Positions 1 through 12,125 are shown, counted from the stretch's first letter. The stretch is 64,000 nt of DNA from Ancylostoma caninum (GCA_037903475.1 JBAJFG010000573.1:124001-188000), one strand, 5' to 3'. Notes: a model not told the origin generated them from the sequence alone. Translations and numbers: made by a program.

Positions 1-485
1 CGATTGGTGGTCCAGCCCCTGTACAACCATTCCCACATGCAGTCAGCCCCATGATTGCCTGAGGCTAAACATGTTGGTTGTTGGAGTAACTCATTTCTTT
101 CTCTGGGTCTCATTACCGAGTAGTCTGATAAGCCAAATTTTCCGTTCACAAAATCTCGTGGTAAGATATGGGACCGATTTCGGGTGTTGTCAAGATGGGG
201 CAAAATACAGTTTCAAATATGCATGAGCAAGTATGGTGAAATCGCGCATGAATTAGTGCTAGTAAATCGTTATGGGCGAGGCGAGGGTCTAATTGAACCA
301 ATCGCAGATGTATTGCCCACCCACTTTTGTCTAGTCATGACCCACACCACCGATTTCACGACTATTGTACTATTGTATTGTACTACTATTGTGAATTCGC
401 ACTTAGTGGCACTCTTTGGTTATCGATCAAATGCCACTTTTGAGAGAATTATTTCACCAACCCCTAGAAATGAGTGCAGCAGAAA

Positions 486-1034
486 CTATAGATCAGCCAA
501 ATTGCGATTGGCAAAATAACCCATCTTCTGATTCAATCCATCTGCTCTCTCTAATCTCCTAGCCAAGTTCTTCTTGAAGCTCTCGTCGTCCCCAAAAATC
601 AGGTACTGTTCCGACCCCTGAAATTATAGTTGTCAAAACCACCAGATGTTTCAGACGTCAGTGAAATTGTATAAAGTCTAACGTGTTGCATGTAAATTCG
701 CCGAGCAGCGTCTACGACTTCATTTATATTAGTTTTGCGATTGGCTCTCACGAAGGTCGTCTGGCGAGTGTGCACACAAGTAGTTTTGAATGAGTGCCTG
801 ACGGATGAAGCAGCTTTCAGATCAAGGATTTCTAAATAATTCCAGCGCCTCCTTGTCATATAATGCTAAAAAAATTGCCTTCGTTGACATTTCACTATGC
901 GGTCCATCCTTGCTTGTAGAGCATCCGAGAAGTGGAACATGCTACGAATCTCTGGCAAATACGCTGCGAAGAAGCGCACGTTTTGCGCACAATACGTTTC
1001 TAGCAGTAGGTAATCAGCGGAATGGTTTCGGAAC
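486..1034 (-). CDS. GT11 fucosyltransferase-like gene, C-terminal exons
   Basis: Three minus-strand exons can be joined in frame: 1034-889, 813-683 and 617-486, ending at a TAG stop. The first follows the acceptor AAATTTTAG and begins with one base completing a codon. It encodes a stretch with LLLETYCAQN and FFAAYLPEIRSMF, which resembles the segment before the donor-binding motif of GT11 alpha-1,2-fucosyltransferases. The second holds KTTCVHTRQTTF, in the position of the family's HxRRGDF signature; RGD is replaced by QTT, so activity is doubtful. The third follows TATAATTTCAG and holds YLIFGDDESF, like the family's C-terminal FGDD segment. GT11 enzymes are type II Golgi membrane proteins that transfer fucose from GDP-fucose; that is family knowledge. 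The 889 donor (AAAT/GTCAAC) is weak and the exon may instead end at 896. The N-terminal exons at 23665-26607 end in a compatible phase but could belong to a paralogue. Possibly a decaying gene. Confidence 0.55.
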
Positions 1035-1039
1035 CTAAA

Positions 1040-1850
1040 ATTTGATATTCAGTAAACATTCAGTGCGAGCGCGTCCTCTTGTGGTAAGTTTCTGGGCCAG
1101 TAAAGACTCAGTAGCAAGGTTTTGTGGAAAACATCTCAGTTCATTAAATCGAAATATAACTAAATGACTGTCCCTATACCGTTTTGTAGAGTACTGATAA
1201 AGGGGTACACTAATGGCTCATGGCTAACTATCCCTGTCTATTCTACGAAACCGAATCATCAGACGGCATAGCATAAAATTTACCCTTCTCTTGGGAAAAA
1301 AACGGAAGATTTACGCGGAGGCTTTACGCGTTGAAAACTATCGTAATTTTGTATCGAAGGGAAAATCACACTAAGCTCACTAAAATCGTTCAGAGTGGAC
1401 AAGGATGCCCAGAAAGGAGCAACAGTATTCCTCTCCCTTCGGCATCAGTTAACTCAGTCACTTAAGGAAACGTCACAGAGCGCGTTCTGCATCGCACTGC
1501 ATGATTCTTACTTCGAGGAGTTTTTCGATTTTCTCCATCCACACTACGTTTTGAATTAATTGCATGATCAGGCACTCGCGGGTCGAGACAATGTTTTCTT
1601 CTGATTGCTAGAATAGCTTGCGACCAGTGGTAACTGTAGCGTTGGATCAGAATCACAGAACCCTTTTTAGAGAAGTTCTAGGGCGCCATCATGTCCATTT
1701 AGCAGCTAAAGATATAAATCGGTTGTTCCAGATGCCTGACACTCTACTGTTGACAAGCACGTGCTCCGGCAAAAAAGTGGTGGGTGGCAGACTCCATGAG
1801 ATCAATGTTGGCCACCAAAGTTCAATTAATGGTTGAAATCTCGTATTATA
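1040..1850. other. intergenic or intronic stretch, no firm gene
   Basis: The minus strand carries weakly coding-like frames here (about 1040-1140 and 1460-1840, the latter with IQRYSYHWSQAILAI), but no consistent splice sites join them to the GT11 exons at 486-1034. Missing middle exons of that gene could lie here; this is not established. Confidence 0.3.
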
Positions 1851-1857
1851 ATTTCTA

Positions 1858-1923
1858 CCAGTCTGGCCGTCCGGCTGACCCCGGACCTCCAGACTCCTTC
1901 TAATGCTCGCTTCGCTTGCATTA
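1858..1923 (+). repeat. hairpin plus GCTCGCTTCGCT repeat, copy 1
   Basis: An imperfect hairpin (AGTCTGG and GTCCGG pairing with CCGGAC and CCAGACT) is followed about 10 bases later by AATGCTCGCTTCGCTTGCAT. The same arrangement recurs at 2488-2543 and, inverted, at 60258-60320. Function unknown. Confidence 0.6.
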
Positions 1924-1934
1924 GTTCATTTCTA

Positions 1935-2433
1935 GGTCTATTTGACATAGGTTTCCCCATGCGATAGACCGACAATGGGTTACACTCAATAGACAGGTGA
2001 TCTAAAATCTCGTGTACAGTCATATGATCTTCATGAGCTCTCGCAGTAGAGTTTTTCGCCTTACTTTCAGAAATGACAATACTACGATTTCGTTCGATTT
2101 CCTCATAGGTAGTTTTTGTCTCTACAGATTTGTCGTTACTAGAAGGACATTGGACACAATGGCATTTTTGAGGCTAATGATTTCACCCCTGAATGAAGAG
2201 ATTTTCGCAACGAGTTTACGATTAAAATCGTTCGCCGCATTCAAAAGAGCGCTCAGCCTGTTATGACAATCAAGAAGGTATCCAATGACACTTCTAAGGT
2301 GGGGTTGCACGGTGTCATCACGCAGTAACAAGTTGACTACCCGTTTGAAATTCTTCTTGTCGTCTTCATTCTCTTCAAACTTAGAGCTTGTTTGGTCCGG
2401 AGTTCCATGAACGATAGCCATTGAAGATTCCAT
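1935..2433 (-). pseudogene. CR1-like LINE ORF1 fragment
   Basis: On the minus strand an open frame starts at 2433 and a second frame covers 2023 to about 1940. The later part contains SIECNPLSVYRMGKPMSNRPR, matching in position the CRPSAVFRIGKIDNSRPR-type segment in ORF1 of the LINE at 18350-18961 and the CRPVETYRIGK segment of the LINE at 40506-41162. It is therefore a fragment of a CR1-like ORF1 (an RNA-binding, coiled-coil-type protein in this clade). The frame is broken near 2120 and the fragment is bounded on both sides by copies of the hairpin repeat. No EN or RT remnant follows on this strand. Confidence 0.7.
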
Positions 2434-2487
2434 TGGTTTCCAGAATACAGTGAGAACACGAGATCAGCTCCACAAAATATCGTAAAA

Positions 2488-2543
2488 CCAGTCTGGCCGT
2501 CCGGGACTTCCGGACTTCTGTTGATGCTCGCTTCGCTCGCATA
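2488..2543 (+). repeat. hairpin plus GCTCGCTTCGCT repeat, copy 2
   Basis: The sequence GTCCGG-GACTT-CCGGAC inside a longer imperfect stem is followed by GATGCTCGCTTCGCTCGCAT. It has the same orientation as the 1858 copy, 630 bp away, with the ORF1 fragment between them. Confidence 0.6.
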
Positions 2544-2699
2544 CTGCACATTGAAAAATATCTATCACTCTCCTGAGAAGCCCTTGATCCCGTAGATGGT
2601 AGCTTTACCCCATATGAACAAAGTTATGCTCTCCCGTATGAGCGAAGTTAGTGGCCGTGAAGAATTGAGTGTAACCAATCCAGTGAAAATGTTTTCTTG

Positions 2700-3673
2700 A
2701 ACTGATTTAGGCACAACTCCACTCATTCTCTTCAGATTGTTCGTTACATACGTTAGACCTCTCCTGGAATATTGCTCCCCCTTTTGGTTTCCTTATAAGC
2801 AATGCCTCATCGATAAAATAGAGAATAGAGTTCAGAAAAGCTTCACATACAGATGTTTCATACGCAAGGGATTAGTAAATGTTCCATATGAACACGTCTT
2901 CGAATGTTAAACGCAAAGGCACTCAGTTTCCGCAGGAAAATCGCTGACTATGGACTAATGTACAAAATAACTACTGGAGAAATTGACCTCAGACTCTGCG
3001 ACATTTTCGAATTGTCGTCCTCAAGTATAACGATCAGGGGTCATTCATTCCGAGTACGTAGCGAAAAAGCCAATAGCCGAGCATATAAAGGCTCATACGT
3101 TGCTAGAACTCCTACATTGTGGAATAGGCTTCATCCAAATTTCTTCAGGTGGAAGCTATCTATATCGTTCCAGAATCATTTAGCAGCTTATCTAGAGGAA
3201 ATCTGCGAAGACTGAATCCGAAGCGACACGGCTTGTTTTTCACGCTGGACGCCATACATAATACATCCTTCAAAGGTGCCATATTGTAATTCTATTTCTA
3301 CTTGCCCCTTGCTCTGTTTCCTTTTCTCCTTCCTTAAACCGCCCGTCTTACTCTTTTTTCTTCTTTAAATTCGGAGATTCAGAATTCCCAAAACTTTGTT
3401 CTGCTTACCACAAAGCTCTCTGAGTTGACGTGATTCTTTTTCTCATTCGTTGGACCTCCCCAAATGTGTAAAACGTGTGCAACCTGGGGTTTGGTCAGCT
3501 AGCCTCCGCCCGGCTGCTGCAAAAAATATATGAAGGGGAGAGGAATGTTATAGTTTGGGGACCCCAACGAAACACGACCATCTCTCCACAGTCTACATCT
3601 TGTTACATATCCCTACATATTTCTATCACATCCTGTTAAATGCTTTAATGACTGGTAATAAATAAATAAATAA
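2700..3673 (+). mobile_element. 5'-truncated CR1-like LINE (RT C-terminus and 3' tail)
   Basis: Reading about 2735-3215 on the plus strand gives the thumb and C-terminal part of a non-LTR reverse transcriptase: VRPLLEYCSPFW followed by IENRVQKSFTYR, and near the end RTPTLWNRLHPNFF. One stop near 2910 splits it. The 3' UTR ends at about 3673 in a run of TAAATAAATAAATAA, the usual CR1-type tail. Everything upstream of the thumb is missing, as expected for abortive target-primed reverse transcription. Confidence 0.75.
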
Positions 3674-3884
3674 GTTCGAAACTGGTTGTTGTGGTAATTC
3701 AAGTGATAAGGGTCCACCGGTGTATATAAACGGAAAGGAAGGAGTGGTTCATTCAGACACAAACAGAATGGGAAGAGAACACGGATACAATGTACATCTA
3801 GGCGATTTAGGTGGGAGGGTCCGCCGAACCAGGGTAAGCGTACTCCTCATGCAGAATTAGACCCGCCTAGCGAATTCCTAATAC

Positions 3885-4030
3885 TTGTGGAAGCCGGCGC
3901 ACCCTTATCACACCGTTGAACCCGACTCCAGGCGTTGTCCCACTTTTGAACGCCGGCGCACCTTTATCACACGGTTGAACCAATCTGTAGACGTTTTCCA
4001 ACTTTCGGAAGCCGGCGCATCTCTCCTCCA
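3885..4030 (+). repeat. 59-bp minisatellite, short array
   Basis: GCCGGCGCA recurs at 3893, 3952 and 4011, an exact 59-bp period. The unit (GTTGAACCCGACTCCAGGCG ... CACTTTTGAACGCCGGCG) matches, in inverted orientation, the array at 59630-60070. Confidence 0.85.
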
Positions 4031-4120
4031 TCGACGGGCCCGCTGCACATCATTGGACCTTTTGCTCGACCGCCTCTCTACCTCACTCCGCCACACCACA
4101 TACGTTCTGAGTCTTTTATA

Positions 4121-4917
4121 CTCCGAAGTCCATTGGCGACCTATTTGGCGAGAGGATGTGTTGGCAAGACATTTTACGGGTTAAAATCTTGTTTGGCAAT
4201 ACACTTTCCGGGAGAATGGGGCTAGAGTCTGTTTGGCAAGACAAAATGCGAGCGAATATGTTGACGACCTATTTCTCGGGTGTTTGGCAAGACAAATGGC
4301 AGGAGAAGATGTTGGCGACCTATTTCCCGGGTGTTTGGCAAGACAAATGGCGGGAGAATATGTTGACGACCCATTTTCCTGGAGAGGCACATACGACGCA
4401 TTGGCTTTGCAGTCTAAGACCAGGTTCAATTACCCAATTTTGAGGTACGCGTTTCAAAGGGGTTCGTATATTAGGAGAGTGCCGGTGTCAGTCCGGAGTG
4501 TCTGCTAAGCAAAATCATAGCCTGATTTTTGCATGAGGAAATGTCCGTGGTCCTCGCCGCAACACACGGAATTGATGGATGTCATCGGTTCAACTGCTTG
4601 AGAAAGTACTTCACCCAAACCACTTCCTGGATCTGACCATTAAATGTAAAGCTTAAACATTGTGGTAATTTTAGAGGCCTCTCCTGGCAATGGAAGGAAA
4701 CAGGAGTACGTGGCGAAATATCACGTACAATGTTAAAGCGCAATTTTCGAATGGCAAGATTTGTATGGTGACCTATTTGGCAAGATTTGTATGGCGACCC
4801 ATTTGGCGGGACATGTTTGGCAAGACATTTGGCGGAGTTCGTTTGCCTGGCTCGTTTGCAAACCCGTTTCCTAGGTTGCCAAACAAACCTCGCCAAATGG
4901 GCCAATCGACTTCAGAG
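4121..4917. mobile_element. non-autonomous TIR element with internal 51-bp repeats
   Basis: The left end CTCCGAAGTCCATTGGCGAC is matched by the inverted right end (reverse complement CTCTGAAGTCGATTGGCCC), and both sides are flanked by TA (4119-4120 and 4918-4919). The TIR continues through ATTTGGCGAG. Inside, GTTTGGCAAGACAAA units start at 4231, 4282 and 4333, a 51-bp period, so a 17-residue repeat stays open on the plus strand. No transposase is visible. Probably a Tc1/mariner-type MITE; superfamily is inference from the TA target. Confidence 0.6.
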
Positions 4918-4924
4918 TATGATC

Positions 4925-6000
4925 TCACAATCACCCCTCTCTGACTAATCATAGTGCGTATGCGCACGGAAGCACGAAGTCACAAAGTTTCTGCAATAAA
5001 TATAGAGTATGATCGCGCGGCTAATGAAACTGTTAAAAAATGAAGAGGTATGCTATGTTCTGGCATGTTCGCGAATTAGGCCAAAAAGTAAATGGTATTT
5101 TCAGAGAAAATACGGTCACGACTGTTTTCAAAACAAGAAAAAGAGTTTATTAGATTATTTTCCCCCTGTATTTACTATACTACAACTTACTCCCTCTACG
5201 GGAAAATGGCGGTGAAAATATGAGGACGCAGTGCAGCTCATAAGTACCCACCTCGCGGGATTATCGTACTTCCAGCAGCTAGTCATTCCGTTTTGATAAG
5301 CAAATGCTTCAGAAGCATCAACTGCAGTTTTGTTCTTAAAAAGCTCTAAGATAATTTGGAGTTGATATGGAGGTGTAGTATAAATTCATCGCATAGTATT
5401 AGACCGTTGGAAAAACTTTCTTATTCTCTGATATTTCCGATCATTAAGGTGACTCCAACAATAACCGAAAATTTTAACCTCACCTCAAAATAAACAATTC
5501 TCATTGAAGTGTCGCGACCGTTCCAATTTCCAGCTGTAAGGTCGATACTCATCCTGAAACTACATATTTATTTAAGGTTTAGATCGGAACTTCGTTGAAA
5601 GAAAAACATTTGTCAGAAGAGAAACAATCACCTCAAGTATTCTGGCACCTTTTTCGTTTTTTTTCTACTATGTATGTACCTATTCTTCGTGATCCCAATT
5701 GCTTAAGTTTTGCAAGCGGCACTCTTTTAGAAGTCTCTTCTTGTTTATAGCTTTCTTTCACGCGGCAAAATTTGGCATACATGTATAGTTAAGCATCGAA
5801 ATGCCCTATCAAGTGCCTCGTACCCCTCATTGACTACCTTTTTTTCGAGCTAAAGGGTATAAACCCCCGGAAGCAGATTCTCAACCTGCGGCATGTATGG
5901 ACCGTATTTTGGAAGCTTTTAGATCTTCAAATATGATAGAATTGTGCTATCCCGGAGCCTCATGTCAAATGTTTGTTGTTCGGCTTGGATTTGAGTACTC
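4925..6000. other. stretch without recognised gene
   Basis: AT-rich sequence without convincing exons or repeats. The longest frame, at 5009-5215, has no recognisable content. Confidence 0.4.
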
Positions 6001-8010
6001 CTGCGTTTTCACTTTATTGGCTAGCTTTCGGTATAATAATACCTTCGTCAGGCCAGGCCAACAATCAAGCTAGGCGACAATAGATTCTGACACTAGCAAC
6101 TAAGCGACAGGACAACTGCGCACTGCCCACAAACCCACAGCTCTTAAATTATTGAGCTTGATCACCTTGACTACCGTCAATTTTCGGATATACCGAGTGG
6201 GCGCCAGCAATCCTTCCATTTGTCCCTCTCGCGTGCCAGAGTCGTCCAATGGATTCTGTTCGTTCGAGGGACACGAAGAGCATCGTACCTTCCCTTGAAG
6301 GACGTCGTGAAGAAATCTGACCATCGGGTCGGTGGTCTTCCTGTTGAGCGCCCTTGGAGTACAGTCCCTGACGGTTCTTGTGCGACGGTTGTCGTTAAGA
6401 CGCACCACATTCCGGCTCACCTGATCATACCCAAGTTGGCGTAAGCGGCAGCTTCCCTAATCTCCGACTGTTGACCCCATCACTTGCGTGAGGTGGGTTG
6501 TTCCTAGCATCAACCCCTCGATGGCGCGTTCGACGACACTGATCGCATTCTCATCTTGCTCACATTATGCCCAAGTTTCTGAGGCGTACGTTAATGCAGG
6601 GAGAACCGTTGTGTTGAAGAGGTGCACAGGGAGCCTGGTATTCTTTGCCTTCATCACCACGTCCTCGACGCTCTTTAAAGCTCCCCAAGCCGCACGCTTC
6701 CTCCTGCCCACCTCTGAAGCGAGGTCGTTCATCGTGTTGATTTCCTGACCTACATATACGTAGCTGGAGCATTCGGATATGGTCGTTCCGTGAGCGAGAA
6801 TAGAGCATCCGGGCCCCATCCGTTTCTCATGAACATTGCTTTCTTCAGATACAGTTGGAGACCAATCTTTCCACACGCGTCCTCGAAGTCGGCCAGCATC
6901 TGTTCCGCTTTGCAGGTGGTTGATGTTATATAGACGATGTCGTCAGCGAAGCGAAGACGGTCAAGTCGCCGGCCATCAACTCGCACTCCCATGCAATCCC
7001 ATTCTAGTCTTCGCATGACGTCCTCAAGAGTAGCACTGAATGGTTTTGGCGACACGGAGTCGCCTTGCCGAACCCCTCTCTTGACGTCGATGGTGATGTC
7101 GTCGTAGAATGGGGAAATCCTGGTCGTGAAGTTGCTGTAGAGCTCACGAAATATCTTAATGTATTGAATAGGAACGCCCTGGTTCCTCAGAGCTTCCAAG
7201 ACCGCTTCTGTCTCAACGGAGTCGAAGGCTTTCTTCAGATCGATGAACGTGAGACAGAGTGGCATTTTGTACTCTCGCGATATCTCAATGAGTCTCGTGA
7301 CCGTGTGTATGTGGTCGATCGTACTGAATCCTTTTCCTGCTTGCTCGCACGGCTGTCCCTCGTCTAGTGTCCTTTCGATCCTATTGAGGATCACTCGCGT
7401 GAAAAGCTTGTAAACGACGGGCAGTAGGCAGATGGGGCGATAATTGCCGATGCTCTGCGCCCCCCCCCCTTCTTGTACAGCAGCACGGTCCTGCTGGTCT
7501 TCCAGTGGTTGGGGACCTTGCATTCCGACAGATACCGCATGAAAGCCTAGCCAACGTGATGATGAGAACTGGCGGTAGGTTCTTCAGATGTTCTGGTCTT
7601 AGCATGTCGGGAACCCGTGCTGTGCGATTCTTCATCGACTTGATGACATGTCGGACTTCGGAAGGGAGAAGCGATGGGACAACATAACTATCCTCCTTAA
7701 GATGACATTGAGGGAGGTGGACGTGGCTGTCGAAGAAAGCCGAGTAGAAGACTTAGATGACCTTCTCCGTTACACGTCTCGAGGAAGAAATTGTTTTGTC
7801 TGTGCGCCGGAGGGCGGACATCTTTGCTCTCTGCACCGTTTTTTGAGCTCGGACGTTAGCTAGTAGTTGCCTGCAGCTCTCGCGGCTCCACGCTGGCGTA
7901 TCAGGACAGGCGCCTCTTGGTGGCTCTTGAGCCCTCGGCTTTCTTTGCGCTGTCGCGGAGATGATGAACAAGCAGATCGTATTCATCGTCGATGTTGTCG
8001 ACAACCGCAT
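6000..8010 (-). pseudogene. RTE-clade LINE, degenerate
   Basis: The minus strand encodes the linker, reverse transcriptase and C-terminus of an RTE-type element, in broken frames. From 8010 to 7753 lies the linker. From 7635 to 7381 comes RTARVPDMLRPEHLKNLPPV. From 7523 to 6750 lies the core RT with NYRPICLLPVVYKLFTRVIL, FIDLKKAFDSVE, GVRQGDSVSP and the catalytic RFADDIV. From 6876 to 6565 comes SSYVYVGQEIN and LPALTYASETWA. From 6410 to 6177 comes TGRPPTRWSDFF. There are at least three frameshifts, and a polypyrimidine tract lies near 7460. The endonuclease half is missing. An AATAAA on the minus strand near 6010 suits the 3' end. It cannot encode a full protein. Confidence 0.85.
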
Positions 8011-8338
8011 CTTCCCAAAATCCGGCTAACGAAGTGAAGAGTCCCAATTGATGACGGACTTGGGACTCCACTTCCTGAATTAGATTATTATCATCTAATT
8101 TTTATCATTGCTTGGGAGCCACGTAAGGCTTTGCTAGAATGTTTCACTACCCTGTCCCAACAAAGTTCTTAAATTGCTCAGAATTTTGGTTATCAGCTTC
8201 AACTTCTGATTTTTGGTGAACTCAGGTGACCCTTTTCCATAACCCCGACGGCAATAAAGTTAATTTGGATGGCAACTTTGTGGTGATTGTTTGCCATGAC
8301 TATATTTAGCTGTTAAGGGCATTCGATTGCTCCTTAAG

Positions 8339-8640
8339 CACAGGGTGCGCCATAAGTTCTTGCACATTATATTTAGTACCACTACAGCCGCAGATTTCAA
8401 CACAATAGCATAAGCTTTATGGCTTAGCTAGCTCAGTAAGAGCTCATATGACCTAACAAATCGGAAATATGTCACGCTACTCTTATTTGCACAGCGTTAC
8501 GAGTGAGAAAAGACCTTGCTGCATGCAAATTACATTGAATAGCCAGAACGTGACTCCGCAGTAAGGCTCATAATGTGTTCATGGAGCAAGCGCTTCCCTT
8601 GTGGTGGTGCGCGGAGGAAATTCTGTGCTGAGGGCTAATC
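8339..8640 (+). mobile_element. Tc1/mariner-like TIR element, 5' part only
   Basis: The sequence CAGGGTGCGCCATAAGTTCT at the left end is the same terminus as in the 52747-53652 element (CAGAGTGCGACATAAGTTCT). Similarity continues through GTGAGAAAAGAC and GTGGTGCGCGGAGGAA, which are also internal to that element. The right TIR is absent, and the flanking TA has become CA. Confidence 0.65.
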
Positions 8641-8644
8641 CGAA

Positions 8645-9058
8645 GTCTGACTTCCAAATCTTTTGATATTCCGGCGTTTTCAGTCCGAGTTCCGACATCC
8701 CGACTTCCGAAAAATTGCGAAAAGGCCGGAAGTTTCCGGAAGTCTTGAAGTGGAAGTAGCGTTACATCTGGAGATTGCCGCTAGTTTTGTGCAATTTTTC
8801 AAGGTCTAGCCTGCATTGTCTGTGCAATACGGCAATCGTGAACCACAAGTGACATTTTTTAGGCGTGGCCTGTTTCCACACTAGTTTTGCTGTTCTAAAT
8901 GGGATATCATCAGGATAGCAACTGTCTCTAACCAAAACTTCTCCGTTGTGGCCTTTTTCTGAAGTTTCTGGGGATGAATTTATGTTGCTACAATGTCTAC
9001 GTTTTTGTTGTGGGTTTGATACTACAGTATATTCATAGTATATGTATTAACGGAATCA
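8645..9058. other. stretch without recognised gene
   Basis: No exon seen. Around 8700-8750 there is a short imperfect repeat of CCGGAAGT-type motifs. Confidence 0.4.
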
Positions 9059-9060
9059 TA

Positions 9061-10200
9061 CGAGGGAGGGTTAAAAAGTTTCCGGAATGACCACTAAAGA
9101 GCCAGTGTTTTCCATACATTTCTATGCCGTTCCATCTGAAGATCCTTCACATGATTTGGCTGTAAATATCAATTCGATCGACAAGACAGCCTGATTTTGG
9201 CAGGTCCTTCTAGTCAGTCAACTTCGATTATCTTCAGTTAGAGGTGAATGCATTAGAGCGGTCAACAAATCTTTCCATATAAAGAGGGAGATCTCATATG
9301 AACAAAATATTCCCTATGTACTGACTTTGGAGACCCATCGCCTACATTTCCCATCCTTCGCTTCCTAGCTTGGGTAAGCGAGGATCGCTGCACACAGGCA
9401 AATCGATTATCATGTGTAGGACGTCGAAAAAAGATGCTACACCAGAAAACGTGGATAAATTCCTCGATATGGATTCCGGAGACAGGCGGATGATTGTGCG
9501 CAGAATTGAGGAGTCTTTCAGTCCTTTTCCTTGAAGAGCAAACGGTTCGTATTTACATAATAAAGTGCTTTCAAAAAACCATTCTGAAATATGTGTGCCG
9601 CAATCGCTAAATCCCGATCAAAAGCACGTTCCAAAGTGGACTACAGCAAAAAGTTTTAAAATGTTCGTTTGGAAAAGAAAGGATTTGAAGCCCGACACTT
9701 CCACTGGAAATGTAACTTAGATTCAGCATTATAGTGTGCCTACAGAAACATAGTCAAAACAGTGGTTCGGATTCTAAGAATTTGTTCCGAAATAATGAAG
9801 GACCGTTCACAGTGAAGGAAGAGTACGGGTAATTGCTTTTGCCCTGTCAGAGGCATTTCACTGACTGTCAGAAAAGGGGTCACTAGATAGTAGTGATGAA
9901 TAGTTTTGGAAACTCGAGGAACGCCAGCTCACTGAAATCACCCGGGTAAGGGGTGGAAAAAAAGCGCCGCATCTTCGCAACGCTACGGCTGCACATTCGA
10001 ATGTCAACGCTAGCCACATATTTGAAAAAAAGGAATATTGCCCTCATCCAATGATTCTGTAGCAATGGCTTGCTAATGCCTCAGTCTTTCATCGGAGCTC
10101 AGATCCTTCCTGTCCAGAAAGAAATTCGGATCGAATGGCCGGTTATTCTTGGCCGTATGCGGTTGTTCTAACGAATTCGAAGAAATTCTTCGTAGAGAGA
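9061..10200 (+). pseudogene. mariner transposase relic
   Basis: A TA followed by CGAGGGAGGGTTAAAAAGTT at 9061 looks like a mariner left end. Downstream, scattered frames show the order of a mariner transposase: RSKKDATPENVDKFLDMDSG (helix-turn-helix region), LNPDQKHVPKWTTAKSFKMF, then a SKQW block after the first catalytic region, and NATAAHSNVNASHIFEKKEY near the second aspartate region. Many stops and frameshifts interrupt it. No matching right TIR was found, so the 3' end is lost or too diverged. Confidence 0.7.
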
Positions 10201-11380
10201 ATTAAAAACAGAAAAGATATGGAACCAAGGGGTGCTGAGCTTCGACAGGATTGAGCTAAAGAATAACCCAAGAGCTGGACCGAGTTGTTTTGTTTTCATT
10301 GACATTCTGGAAACTTTTCAATCCGCCCTCGTATTGGCAGAAGTTGAGCTGGAAATAATAGAGAATCTGCTCAACATCTAGCACCACCCTGATATTTTTT
10401 ATATGAATTGAAATAAGAGATTTTTCTCTTGAAGACACTCTTGTAATCGAGGCCTGAAATGAAAAGTGGGCAGTAGTACTCAACAATATTATCTACAAGC
10501 TATTTTTTCTAGGAAATACAACGTACTCATTCCAAACACCTTTATTTCAAATATGTGATTTTCATCAGCCGATGAATTTCTCTATTCCTGCTCAATCACT
10601 TAGTCTTTGCTGAGCGATGTTTGTTTAATTATCATTTATCCTTGGTTTCTGAATTGATGCTACTATTTATGAAAGCGATTAGATTTATTTATCAAAAAAA
10701 CCGCAGTTATTCTAACAGCACATGGTTTACAAAAACACTAAACGCCCTCCTTTAAATGCATGTTTATGTATACATATTGGACTCTCCGTGCTTTTGATTT
10801 CCGAATTCGTGCACTTCCGGGGTGATAGTGATTTGATCGAAGTTGGCAATTAAAGGCAGTACCCACGGAAATTTTCGACCTCGTGATTTCGGTACAATTC
10901 GGGGTAATCGGGTGCGCTTAACACTGTTATAATGCTGGAAACAGTGAAAACCGTCAAAATCCCTGTCTTTTGGAACCCTCAGTTCAGCGATTTCGAGCAG
11001 GTTGGGCCGAGTTGCGCGATCTGCTCGTTGTGGACCGATCCAAAAAAGTCAATGCAGCTGCCTTTTTTGTCAGCTGTTTTGCGGGCGAAAGAGGTTTTTG
11101 GCCATGTTTAGCGGCGTTTGTAAAGTTTATTGAAGGAAACAAACATTGGAAAAGATAGTCTGACCAGTCAAGATGTAGAAGTATCACCAATGAATTCTAG
11201 GACAAACTCTGAGCAGTGAAAAAAAACGCGACACTGGCGAAGAACAATCATACAAGGAACTAAACCAGCACATTTCTTGTGAATCAACAGGTGAAAAAGG
11301 AGGAGGAGGGACCCGTCGTAGCAATGGAGTGAAGAACGTGTCAGGATACGGGTTCACTTTGGCCCGATAAGGATAAAGGA
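10200..11380. other. stretch without recognised gene
   Basis: AT-rich DNA. Small frames at 10256-10486 and 10970-11158 have no recognisable motifs. Confidence 0.4.
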
Positions 11381-11384
11381 TAAA

Positions 11385-11656
11385 GTGGTCGGCGTTAATC
11401 AATCCCGTCACGAGGGATGCGCCACGCATTCGACTTCATCTGAGCATCGTAGAGGCGTTGAATGCGTATGTGCCCTGTACAATGACTTGCGGGGGGCACC
11501 CGATGTACCAAATCAGTGCTTCATCCTCCCAGACTCCTCTGGTACCAATTTACCGACCCCGGAGGGATGGAAGGCTTGGTTGGCCTCGGGCGGGATCGAA
11601 CCATCGATCGTGTGCGTGCGCAGCGAGCCTCTTACCACTGCGCCACACGCGCCCTA
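11385..11656 (-). repeat. tRNA-derived SINE (tRNA-like head on minus strand)
   Basis: On the minus strand 11656-11577 holds an A-box-like TGGCGCAGTGG and a B-box GGTTCGATCC about 50 bases later, with a T stem that pairs except for one mismatch. The putative acceptor stem does not pair, so this is not a functional tRNA. The following body towards 11385 has no ORF. It is consistent with a tRNA-derived SINE or tRNA pseudogene, in line with Pol III box spacing. Confidence 0.5.
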
Positions 11657-12125
11657 CTTTGGCCCGATAGTGTTGGGAATGCCGGGATGCGGGAGCGCCC
11701 CTGGAGAATGGATCCGGCTTGCCCTAGCTGTGAGGAAGGCGCCAGAATGCGGGCGCTCAGATGGGGGAAGGGCCCGCCGTGACACAGTAGTGTGGATAAC
11801 ACTACGACACGGGTCCGCCAATATAGGATTGGTCCGCTGTGGATCAGTAAAGTGGAGAATACCATGATACGGTTCAGCCGACGGTGAACGGGTTCGTTGT
11901 GGCCTAACAGTGAAGATGACGCCAGAACACGGGTCCACCGATGGAAGAAAGCCCGCTGCGGCCAAGTAGTGTGGAAAACACTCGGATACGATTTCGCTTT
12001 GGTCCAATAGTGGGGGGAACGGCAGGATACAGTTTCTCCGATGGAGAACGCGTCTGCGTTCGCCCGGTAGTGAGGAAGACGCACGAATACGCCATACGAT
12101 GGAGAACGGACTTCTCATACTCACA
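11657..12125 (-). repeat. degenerate 59-60 bp minisatellite array
   Basis: About seven diverged units, each with a GTGGCC-type box, a GGA(T/A)AAC box and GACACGGGTCC(G/A)CC, spaced 59-60 bases apart. On the minus strand the units read WTR / GVIF / TTR patterns in overlapping frames. It is homologous to the arrays at 3885, 35290, 41800 and 59630. Confidence 0.7.

Noticed and set aside
11577..11656. Functional tRNA gene
   Set aside because: A and B boxes are present but the acceptor stem does not pair.
11385..12124. Several 120-160 codon ORFs on both strands
   Set aside because: They cover the SINE and the degenerate 59-bp array, with the same rotating peptides.
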